A DNA stretch of 64,000 nt from an uncultured Tenacibaculum sp. (lineage in GTDB: Bacteria > Bacteroidota > Bacteroidia > Flavobacteriales > Flavobacteriaceae), in NCBI GenBank assembly GCA_947496185.1, contig CANMCD010000015.1:1-64000 (forward strand), given 5' to 3'. Each line of letters opens with the position of its first letter. Position 1 is the first letter of the stretch. The position numbers were made by a program, and so were the translations under genes. A model generated the notes under the pieces. It was given only the letters and a program-made list of their open reading frames with translations, had not been told where the DNA came from and ran no database searches. Below, piece by piece: positions 56,998 to 64,000 of this stretch.

Positions 56998-58680
56998 TTA
57001 AATAGTTTCTTGATTAATTTCAGTATTTTTTTCATCTTCTTTTTCTTGCTCTACATCATCATCATCACAATCGGTACAATCTAGTCCTTTTTTTGTCATT
57101 TTAAAATGATGATTAACCATATCTTTGTCGTAGATATCATCAGTATTATCGATATCATAAAGAAAGTTACGAGAAGATTTTTCAAAATATACTGAAGTAT
57201 TTTCAGGGATCAATAATATTACTTCAACTTTCTCATCCATCCCCATTTTTTTAATGTCATTTAAAAAATAGGCATTAAAGACTAGGGTGTTATTATCTAT
57301 TTTAAAGCGATACTCAATGTTCTTTGCATTCTCGTTTGCTTCTCTTCTTCTTCTTCCTTCAGAAGATTTGTTAATTTCAACATAAGCATTTTCAGTTTCA
57401 CTTTTAATTACATTGATTGTTACGTTATTTGAATATTTATATTGCTTATTATTTAATTCCACTTGAATAGTGTTTTCTTTTCTGTTTAATCGGTAAGGAG
57501 CATATAGGTTTTTGTCATTGGTGACCCTAATCTTGATAGGTTCTTCCTTTTTATAGGTTAGTTGATGGGTTTTTGCGTGTGTACCATCATAAGCTTTTGA
57601 CGTTCCATATTCAATGGCAGAAAAAATTATTCCTAATAATGCAATCAACCAAATACCCAAAAGCGTTAGGTTTGTTGTGTTGGTAAACTTTTTAATGTTA
57701 GGCGATAAGATTCGTAAACCTAATACAAATAATACAATAAAAGGAATCCCTATAAGTATAAATATAAAGGTGGTTAGAAGCCATTTTGGCAATAAAGAAT
57801 CATAAAAGAAAGGTGGGTAACTAATCGTACCTTCAAGATCTAAAAAACTAATACTGCCTACAGAAAATCCACCAATTAATAAGCTAATAAGAGTGGCTCC
57901 TGCAATAATAATGAGTAGTACCCCCATAAACTTGCCGAATACCTTGAATACGGCAACGAGTATTTTTCCAATGGTATCCATAAAATCTTGAAGTCCAGAT
58001 TTGGTTTGTGAACGTAATTTATCGTAATCTGCTCCAGAAATTTTATCAGAAATTTCACTAGCACTTCCTTTTAATTTGCTAGAAATATTATCGAATTCGG
58101 TTCTAATTTTTTTTTCAATATTATCAATATTAACAGCTTCACCTTCCATTTGTAACTTTTCAGAAGTAGTTTTAGCCTCTGGTAATAATATCCAAAGAAT
58201 GATATACGCTAAAGGAGAAAAACCACTCGCCAATAATAAAATGAAAGCAAGTCTAATCCATATAGCATCAACACCAACAAAATGTCCGATACCTGAACAA
58301 ACACCTCCTAAAAACTTATCATCACCGTCTCTAAAGAATTTTTTTGCCCCCTTTTTTCTTCTGGTATAGGTTTGCGTTTGATCATAGTCGGTTTCACCAT
58401 CAGTATAATCTTCAGGTTGTCCCATGATTGCAATGATTTCTTCTATATCGTCTTCATTGACCACCTGACGTACATCTAAAATCCTTTCTGAAAGAAGTTC
58501 ACTTATTCTAGCTTCTATGTCTGCTATAATTTCGTTTTTCCCTTGTGGGTCATCACTTAAAGAGTGTGCGATAGCATCAAGGTATCGTTTTAATTTTTTA
58601 TAGGCTAACTCATCTATGTGAAAAAAAAGCCCTCCTAAATTTATATTAATAGTTTTATTCATTACTAGTTGATTTTGCAA
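56998..58680 (-). CDS. PspC domain membrane protein
   Basis: A 560-residue membrane protein. The N-terminal region (1-95) contains a PspB/HAAS-like helical sequence, the PspC domain (about 105-170) has FLGGVCSGIGHFVGVDAIW and RLAFILLL, and five or six further membrane helices follow in the middle (about 235-355), with a soluble beta-rich C-terminal part to an acidic tail. PspC domains act in envelope stress responses. The start lies inside the PadR gene (26-base overlap), so the two are translationally coupled. Confidence 0.85.
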   Translation of the reverse strand: MQNQLVMNKTININLGGLFFHIDELAYKKLKRYLDAIAHSLSDDPQGKNEIIADIEARISELLSERILDVRQVVNEDDIEEIIAIMGQPEDYTDGETDYDQTQTYTRRKKGAKKFFRDGDDKFLGGVCSGIGHFVGVDAIWIRLAFILLLASGFSPLAYIILWILLPEAKTTSEKLQMEGEAVNIDNIEKKIRTEFDNISSKLKGSASEISDKISGADYDKLRSQTKSGLQDFMDTIGKILVAVFKVFGKFMGVLLIIIAGATLISLLIGGFSVGSISFLDLEGTISYPPFFYDSLLPKWLLTTFIFILIGIPFIVLFVLGLRILSPNIKKFTNTTNLTLLGIWLIALLGIIFSAIEYGTSKAYDGTHAKTHQLTYKKEEPIKIRVTNDKNLYAPYRLNRKENTIQVELNNKQYKYSNNVTINVIKSETENAYVEINKSSEGRRRREANENAKNIEYRFKIDNNTLVFNAYFLNDIKKMGMDEKVEVILLIPENTSVYFEKSSRNFLYDIDNTDDIYDKDMVNHHFKMTKKGLDCTDCDDDDVEQEKEDEKNTEINQETI

Positions 58681-58999
58681 TTGTTATTTTATTTACGGCA
58701 TTTATCAAGTTATTCCATGTTTTGTCTAACTCGGTTAAAAAAAGCTTTCCATTTTCTGTCAAGACATAATATTTTCTAGGAGGTCCAGAGGTTGATTCTT
58801 CCCATCGATAACCAAGTAAACCAGCATTTTTTAGTCTTGTTAAAAGTGGGTATATCGTACCTTCAACAACAATCATTTCGGCTTCTTTGAGTGTTTTTAG
58901 AATTTCTGAGGTATATGCATCTCCTTTTTCTAAAATAGATAAGATGCAGTATTCTAATACCCCTTTACGCATTTGCGCTTTTGTGTTTTCTATTTTCAT
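58655..58999 (-). CDS. PadR family transcriptional regulator
   Basis: A 114-residue winged-helix regulator with the PadR core (RKGVLEYCILSILEKGDAYT, EGTIYPLLTRLKNAGLL, GPPRKYYVLTENGK). It is the middle gene of a DUF4870-PadR-PspC block, which is common in Bacteroidota, and probably represses this operon through the dyad at 59510-59520. Confidence 0.9.
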   Translation of the reverse strand: MKIENTKAQMRKGVLEYCILSILEKGDAYTSEILKTLKEAEMIVVEGTIYPLLTRLKNAGLLGYRWEESTSGPPRKYYVLTENGKLFLTELDKTWNNLINAVNKITIAKSTSNE

Positions 59000-59017
59000 G
59001 GAGTGTGGTTTAATAGG

Positions 59018-59455
59018 TTATTTAATAAAGTTTATCGTAAAAGGGTAGTTATAAACCTCTCCTTTGTTTGCTTTTATAGCTGCAATGATGATAAGAGCTA
59101 CTTTGATTAAGCTTATTATACCAACTAATGATAAAGATCCAATTCCCCAAAGACTGAATAGTCCATCATAAGAATAGGTATCACGAAAATCGATATCAAT
59201 ACCATTAAAAAGCCCTAAGATATTTCCTGTAAAAAAAGAAAATACAGAAGTGCTTAGCAGGAATATATACAGTCCGAAACTTATATTAAAGTTTATAGCT
59301 TCTTTGCCGTGTGTGTTTAGAAATTGGCTCTTATCCTTTAAGGTTTGCCATATAATTAACGGGGTAATAATACTTCCCAAAGGGAAGAGATATCCAGCGA
59401 AAGCGGATACATGTAGTAGAAAAGCGTTTGTGTTATCGTTGTTTTGTTGCATCAT
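59018..59455 (-). CDS. DUF4870 domain membrane protein
   Basis: A 145-residue protein with four membrane helices and the DUF4870 features FLLHVSAFAGYLFPLGSII and HGKEAINFNISFGLY. First gene of the block with padR (18-base gap). Function unknown; it is commonly a partner of PspC systems. Confidence 0.85.
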   Translation of the reverse strand: MMQQNNDNTNAFLLHVSAFAGYLFPLGSIITPLIIWQTLKDKSQFLNTHGKEAINFNISFGLYIFLLSTSVFSFFTGNILGLFNGIDIDFRDTYSYDGLFSLWGIGSLSLVGIISLIKVALIIIAAIKANKGEVYNYPFTINFIK

Positions 59456-59483
59456 TTATTAAGTTGTATAATACTTTATATTG

Positions 59484-59520
59484 CAAATATATATCTTTTG
59501 AAAGGTATTATGTAATACAT
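59484..59520 (-). promoter_or_regulatory. Candidate PadR operator and -7 box of the DUF4870-PadR-PspC operon
   Basis: On the minus strand TATATTTG (59484-59491) fits the -7 consensus. About 14 bases upstream lies ATGTATTACAT (59510-59520), an ATGT/ACAT dyad with the shape of known PadR operators, embedded in GTATTA-TG-TAATAC (59505-59518). Location over the -33 zone suits repression. Binding is inferred. Confidence 0.5.
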
Positions 59521-59659
59521 AGTACTATATTTAACGTAAAATTAACATTTGTTTTGTTGTTTTACATGAATGAATTAGAGCAGTCTTACGATTAAAAATT
59601 AGGGTATGATACTTTTTATCAATAAAAAATTGTACTTTTTGTAGCCAAAGTAAAATGAG

Positions 59660-60115
59660 ATGAAATTTACAGCTAAGAAAATAAATATGTTTTTACTATT
59701 TAATCTACCGTCAGCTTTTATTGCTGGGGTAAGGGTTAAAGAGATTATGGAAGATACATCTATAGTGAAGGTAAAGTATAAGTGGATTAATAAAAACCCT
59801 TTTAAATCTATTTTTTGGGCAGTACAAGGGATGGCTTCAGAGTTGTCAACGGGTATATTAGTGATGCGAGAAATCAGTAGGTCTAATAAAAAGATTTCGA
59901 TGTTAGTAACCAATATGCAAGGAGTTTTTACTAAAAAAGCGATTGGTAAAATTCACTTTATTTGTAATGATGGAGAAATAATAAAAGAAGCTATAAGGAA
60001 AGCTATTGAAACAGGAGAGGGGCAGGTAGTTAGGGTGGTGTCTGAAGGTATAAATGAAGAAGGAATATCGGTTTCTAAGTTTAGTTATGAATGGAGTTTG
60101 AAAGTAAAATCGTAA
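59660..60115 (+). CDS. DUF4442 hotdog-fold protein
   Basis: A 151-residue DUF4442 protein with the signature helix FKSIFWAVQGMASELSTGIL and following strands (ISMLVTNMQGVFTKKAIGKI). It is more typical of the family than the protein at 12173-12685. The acyl substrate is unknown. It precedes the AIM24 gene by 42 bases and is divergent from the DUF4870 gene. Confidence 0.82.
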   Translation: MKFTAKKINMFLLFNLPSAFIAGVRVKEIMEDTSIVKVKYKWINKNPFKSIFWAVQGMASELSTGILVMREISRSNKKISMLVTNMQGVFTKKAIGKIHFICNDGEIIKEAIRKAIETGEGQVVRVVSEGINEEGISVSKFSYEWSLKVKS

Positions 60116-60157
60116 CAAAAAATAAAAAATGAAGACTAATAAGAAAAATAATATAAA

Positions 60158-60955
60158 ATGAACGCACACGAAATAGATTATCAAGTTTACGGAGAAGAAA
60201 TGCAATATGTTGAAATTGAATTAGATCCTGAAGAAGGAGTCATAGCCGAAAGTGGAAGTTTTATGATGATGGATGAGGGGGTTAAGATGAATACCATTTT
60301 TGGTGACGGTTCTAATCAAGAAAAAGGATTTTTAGGAAAATTGTTTTCAGCTGGAAAAAGAGTACTTACAGGAGAGAGTTTGTTTATGACTGTATTTACC
60401 AATCAAGGTTCGGGTAAAAAGCAGGTGTCTTTTGCATCTCCATATCCAGGGAAAATTATTCCTATAGATTTGACAGAATTTTCAGGAAAGTTTATATGTC
60501 AAAAAGATGCTTTTCTCTGTGCAGCTAAAGGAGTAACAGTAGGCATTGAGTTTTCAAAAAAAATTGGAAGAGGTTTGTTTGGAGGAGAGGGTTTCATTAT
60601 GCAAAAAATAGAAGGAGATGGTATGGGTTTTATCCATGCTGGAGGAACAATGGCTAAAAAGGTATTACAACCAGGTGAGGTTTTAAAGGTGGATACGGGA
60701 TGTATTGTTGGTTTTACGAAAGAAGTACATTACGACATAGAGTTTGTTGGCGGTATCAAGAACAGTGTTTTTGGAGGCGAAGGGCTGTTTTTTGCAACAT
60801 TACGAGGGCCAGGTACTGTTTATATTCAATCTTTGCCTTTTAGTAGACTTGCTGGTAGAGTGTTGTCAATGGCACCACAAAATGGTGGCAGTAGAGGAGA
60901 GGGTAGTGTATTAGGTGGTTTAGGAAATCTTCTCGATGGGGATAACAGTTTTTAG
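60158..60955 (+). CDS. TIGR00266/AIM24 family protein
   Basis: A 265-residue AIM24-like beta-prism protein. Family segments: VEIELDPEEGVIAESGSFM, GLFGGEGFIMQKIEGDGMGF and the glycine-rich end with NSVFGGEGLFFATLRGPG. The bacterial role is unknown. It ends at a strong terminator shared with the convergent TlpA-like gene. Confidence 0.9.
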   Translation: MNAHEIDYQVYGEEMQYVEIELDPEEGVIAESGSFMMMDEGVKMNTIFGDGSNQEKGFLGKLFSAGKRVLTGESLFMTVFTNQGSGKKQVSFASPYPGKIIPIDLTEFSGKFICQKDAFLCAAKGVTVGIEFSKKIGRGLFGGEGFIMQKIEGDGMGFIHAGGTMAKKVLQPGEVLKVDTGCIVGFTKEVHYDIEFVGGIKNSVFGGEGLFFATLRGPGTVYIQSLPFSRLAGRVLSMAPQNGGSRGEGSVLGGLGNLLDGDNSF

Positions 60956-61080
60956 GATAGTGTCTTAAATTGCGAAAACTAGTATCTGAAAATCATAAGT
61001 TTTTAGTGTAGATCAATATTTGTTGATTTTTACGTTCTTATGAATTGTTATAAAGTCTTTTTATATATGAGGACAAAATA

Positions 61081-61122
61081 AAAAAACACCGTTGTAATCA
61101 GGTTTGATTATAGCGGTGTTTT
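61081..61122. terminator. Bidirectional terminator between AIM24 and TlpA-like genes
   Basis: A stem of about 17 bp with two wobble pairs flanked by A and T runs, 126 bases after the AIM24 stop and 37 bases from the end of the TlpA-like gene. Confidence 0.85.
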
Positions 61123-61158
61123 TGATTAGAGTTACTTATTTATTACTTATGTTAAAAG

Positions 61159-62556
61159 TTATGGAACGATAGCGCCAATTTCTTCAAGTAAATTAGTGAG
61201 TCTTTTACCATCAGAGGGTCTAGGGGCATTACGACTAATTATATTTCCTTCTGGGTCAACTAGTATAAATCTCGGAAGCCCTTTGATGGCGAATTTTTTT
61301 ATAAAATCAGAATCGAAAGATTTATCGGCAAATAATTGTACCCCCCCCATTTCTTTTTGTTCGATTGTTTTTTTCCATTTTTCCTTGTTGTTTTCAACGT
61401 CAACACTGATACTTACAAATTCAATATTTTGATCGTGGTACTGTAGTTCAAACCTTTTAAGTAAAGGGGTTTCTCTTTGACAAAAAGCACACCAGGTTGC
61501 CCAAACATCAATGTATAGGTATTTTCCGTTTCCTAACAAATCGTCAAGGGAAGTCGACTCTCCGTTATTGTTTTCATAATTTACGAATTTAGGGCATGGT
61601 TTTCCTTTGGCTGTAAGCTTAAATGAATCGTAAATTTCTGTGATTTCTTTTTTGTGTTCTTTATTGGTAGAAAAAGCTAGGAACTTTTTGTAGTATTCGT
61701 TTAGGTTGTCTGTATATGTGATTCCTTTTTTAGCGAAAACATGAAATAATAAGTCATTTTTAATGATAGTATCAGTTACTTCGGTATATACCGTTTCAAT
61801 ATTAGTTAGTGGTAAATCGATACCTTCAGCCTGCTTTTTTCTTGCCTTTTTTTCTAGTTCATCTTTTATAATAGTTCTGTAAAAACTAGAGTTGAGGTAT
61901 GCAAGACGGTTATTGTAATTGATTGTGTCTATAGCTGTGGCTATAATATCTGAAGCGACATACTCTTTATCTCCAGACAAGCTAGGGTAGTGAATTGGGT
62001 AATAGTTTATGTCTCTAAGATATTCATATTCAATGTTTTGTTTTTCTATTTTTAAAAAATTTTCTGGTAGATCACTAGATTTACTTAAATTGATTAATGA
62101 GTCTCTATAAGTGTTTAGTTTTACTAAGAAAGAGAATTCATCTATGGTGTATAAACTTGCTAGTTTTCCTATTTCTTCAGCGAATACTTTAGATTTTTTA
62201 ATAAAATATTGATTAATAGCAGCGTTATTTCCTTCGAATGTAATTAGCTCAGGAGTGTTGTAATCAAACTTTATATTTAAGTCATCCGTTTTCGATAAGT
62301 ATACATCAAATTTTTTCTTGTTGAAAATGATAGAATAATATCCATCTCTATCTATCTTCAGCGTGTCAACAAATGTTTTTGTTTTTTTATTGAACTTTAT
62401 TTTCTTTTCAAAGCGAAACCCTTTTAGTGTTACATTTCTCTTTTTGAAGTTTTCAATTGTTCCAGATATTACCAAATAATCTTTAGTTGGAGTTGTTTCT
62501 TTTTTACACGATAATATCGTTGTGATTAGGAGGATTAAAGTTACTAATTTCTTCAT
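61159..62556 (-). CDS. TlpA-like thioredoxin-domain lipoprotein
   Basis: A 465-residue lipoprotein (Cys17 in TILSCKKE) with an N-terminal DUF4369-like beta domain (about 27-130), a helical middle (about 130-320) and a C-terminal TlpA/ResA-like thioredoxin domain (about 320-460) with C356-x-x-C359 in WCAFC and the cis-Pro region GLPRFILVDP. It probably reduces disulfides in the periplasm. It is closely similar to the gene at 62798-64000; the thioredoxin parts are about three-quarters identical by eye. Confidence 0.88.
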   Translation of the reverse strand: MKKLVTLILLITTILSCKKETTPTKDYLVISGTIENFKKRNVTLKGFRFEKKIKFNKKTKTFVDTLKIDRDGYYSIIFNKKKFDVYLSKTDDLNIKFDYNTPELITFEGNNAAINQYFIKKSKVFAEEIGKLASLYTIDEFSFLVKLNTYRDSLINLSKSSDLPENFLKIEKQNIEYEYLRDINYYPIHYPSLSGDKEYVASDIIATAIDTINYNNRLAYLNSSFYRTIIKDELEKKARKKQAEGIDLPLTNIETVYTEVTDTIIKNDLLFHVFAKKGITYTDNLNEYYKKFLAFSTNKEHKKEITEIYDSFKLTAKGKPCPKFVNYENNNGESTSLDDLLGNGKYLYIDVWATWCAFCQRETPLLKRFELQYHDQNIEFVSISVDVENNKEKWKKTIEQKEMGGVQLFADKSFDSDFIKKFAIKGLPRFILVDPEGNIISRNAPRPSDGKRLTNLLEEIGAIVP

Positions 62557-62741
62557 TTTTATGTGTTTAGATAATGTATGGGTGTATAAACCTACAAATC
62601 TATATTTTTCGTTTTTTTTTAAAAATGAAATGTGGTTTTTTAATAAAACTTTAAGATTTATAAAAAATAATAAAGCTATTTTTTTAGTAGTGTATCAAGC
62701 TTAATGGCTTATAGAATGGGGGATGTAAGGTGATTTTAAAT

Positions 62742-62777
62742 CAAAAGAGACTGTTCGTTGAAGAACAGTCTCTTTTG
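62742..62777 (-). terminator. Terminator of upstream TlpA-like paralog
   Basis: A perfect 14-bp stem with a six-base loop, 21 bases past the stop at 62798, so each of the two paralogs is a separate transcription unit. Confidence 0.8.
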
Positions 62778-62797
62778 GTTTTTATATATCATAAAGG

Positions 62798-64000
62798 TTA
62801 AATACCTAAATCGTCTAGTAGATTGATAAGTTTTTCACCATCAGAAGGTCTGGGTGCATTTGGACTAACAATATTACCATCTGGGTCAACCATTATAAAT
62901 CTAGGAAGCCCTTTGATGGCAAATTTTTTGATGAAATCTGAACCAAAAGATTTATCGGCGAATAATTGTACGCCACCCATTTCTTTTTGTTCTATAGTTT
63001 CTTTCCATTTATTACGACTATTTACATTGTCGACACTAATGCTAACAAATTCAATATTTTTATCATGGTATTGAAGTTCTAACCTTTTAAGTAAAGGAGT
63101 TTCTCTTTTACAGAAACCGCACCAAGTTGCCCAAACATCAATATATATGTATTTTCCTTTACCTAATAGGTCGTCTAATGAAGTAGTACCACCTTCACTA
63201 TTTTCATAGTTATCAAATTTAGGACAAGGATTGCCTTTTGCTGTTAATTTTAAGGAATTATAAATTTCTGTTAGCTCATCTTCATGAGATTTATTGGTTG
63301 AGTATGCCATGAATTTTTTGTAATACTCATCAAGATCGTCTGCAAAGGTGATTCCATTTTTACCTGTTTCATAAAACAATAAATCATTTTTTGTTAATGT
63401 ATCAGTGATTTCTGTTTGTATGGTCTCCATATAGGTTAAATAGAAGTTATCATCTTCCGTAAGTTTTTCGTTAACCTTCTTTTTTAATTCATCAACTAAG
63501 ATGGCTCTAAAATATTCTGAATTGACATAGTCATTGCCGTTGTTGAAATTTAAATTTTCAGAAACGATTGGAAAGTTGTCCGAAACTACAAAGTCCTTTT
63601 CGCCACTTAAAGCAGGGTAATAAACAGGATAGTAGTTTAAATCTCTTAAGTATTCGTACTCAATGTTTTTGATTTCCTTTTTTAAGAATGATTCAGGTAA
63701 GTTACTAGCAATAGCAATATCAGTCAATGAATTTTTATAAAGATCAACTTTATCAAGAAAAGCTTCTTCTTCTAATGCTAGTAAATCTCTAAGACTAACT
63801 ATTTGATTAGAAAAAACTTTAGATTTTTCAATGAAGTAATTATTTATAGCTGCATTTTTACCAATAAACTTTATAGAATCTGGGTTTTTGTAGTCTAAAT
63901 TAATTTTTGTGTCTTCATTTTTTAATAAGTAGATATTAAATTTTCTTTTATTGAAAATCAGTGTGTAATACCCATCTTTATCAATTTTTAGTGTGTCAAC
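62798..64000 (-). CDS. TlpA-like thioredoxin-domain protein, 5'-truncated by window edge
   Basis: The frame is open from base 64000, without a start, to the stop at 62798-62800; 401 codons are visible. It matches the paralog at 61159-62556 from the VDTLKID segment onward: a DUF4369-like end, helical middle and C-terminal thioredoxin domain with WCGFC and GLPRFIMVDP. The signal peptide must lie outside. The ATG at 63725-63727 is internal. The pair arose by tandem duplication. Confidence 0.88.
   Translation of the reverse strand, partial: VDTLKIDKDGYYTLIFNKRKFNIYLLKNEDTKINLDYKNPDSIKFIGKNAAINNYFIEKSKVFSNQIVSLRDLLALEEEAFLDKVDLYKNSLTDIAIASNLPESFLKKEIKNIEYEYLRDLNYYPVYYPALSGEKDFVVSDNFPIVSENLNFNNGNDYVNSEYFRAILVDELKKKVNEKLTEDDNFYLTYMETIQTEITDTLTKNDLLFYETGKNGITFADDLDEYYKKFMAYSTNKSHEDELTEIYNSLKLTAKGNPCPKFDNYENSEGGTTSLDDLLGKGKYIYIDVWATWCGFCKRETPLLKRLELQYHDKNIEFVSISVDNVNSRNKWKETIEQKEMGGVQLFADKSFGSDFIKKFAIKGLPRFIMVDPDGNIVSPNAPRPSDGEKLINLLDDLGI

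Overview
The window is about 64 kb of AT-rich chromosome from a gliding, surface-active member of the Flavobacteriaceae (Bacteroidota), most likely a marine Tenacibaculum-like organism; the genus is inferred from gene style and was not tested. The evidence is the gliding lipoprotein GldI, C-terminal sorting domains of the type IX secretion system (T9SS), promoter-like TAnnTTTG motifs, a PspC/PadR/DUF4870 operon, a hybrid sensor kinase ending in an AraC domain, and chitin-directed secreted enzymes. No phage, insertion sequence, CRISPR array or plasmid gene was found. Most of the window is core chromosome with accessory secreted enzymes in between.

Layout. 1-4959: two paralogous secreted reprolysin-like zinc proteases, the first cut by the window edge, with Ig-like repeats; the complete one also has a chitin-binding module and a T9SS tail. 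5281-7539: three GNAT acetyltransferases around a duplicated tRNA-Gly(TCC), whose second copy carries a decayed remnant of the neighbouring GNAT gene. 7658-14267: lytic transglycosylase, alpha/beta hydrolase, a DUF6438-like protein, MtaB, a monooxygenase-fold protein, a DUF4442 protein and an oligopeptide-binding lipoprotein. 14353-16903: two astacin-like lipoproteins, one broken by an in-frame stop. 17113-24658: FAD reductase, then EEP phosphohydrolase, two rhomboids, MutL and a small membrane protein in one same-strand block, then RibH and a TPR protein. 24773-30932: recF, DUF721, ndk, a DHH phosphoesterase, three peptidyl-prolyl isomerases including GldI and a cyclophilin-FKBP fusion, and a PAP2 phosphatase. 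31029-38240: FadH, hybrid kinase, small membrane protein and EttA.

38426-44671: methyltransferase, a CarH-like B12-binding MerR regulator, a long intergenic region with a dyad, folE plus a small unknown gene, tRNA-Ser, aroC and a radical SAM protein. 45035-50990: tandem GH19 and GH18 chitinases built from the same Ig-like, CBM5/12 and T9SS modules as the proteases 40 kb away. 51246-64000: Crp-like regulator, DinB protein, pyruvate dehydrogenase E2 and E1-alpha, an unknown secreted protein, a VanX-like dipeptidase, the PspC/PadR/DUF4870 operon, a second DUF4442 protein, an AIM24 protein and two TlpA-like lipoproteins, the second cut by the window edge.

How the genes work together. The proteases and chitinases look like one secreted toolkit for protein-chitin material such as crustacean cuticle: different catalytic domains on a shared set of binding and secretion modules. 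The strongest points for follow-up are the CarH-like regulator upstream of folE, the premature stop in one astacin gene, the tRNA-Gly duplication with an inverted terminator hairpin, the MutL that lacks recognisable endonuclease motifs, and the cyclophilin-FKBP fusion beside gldI.
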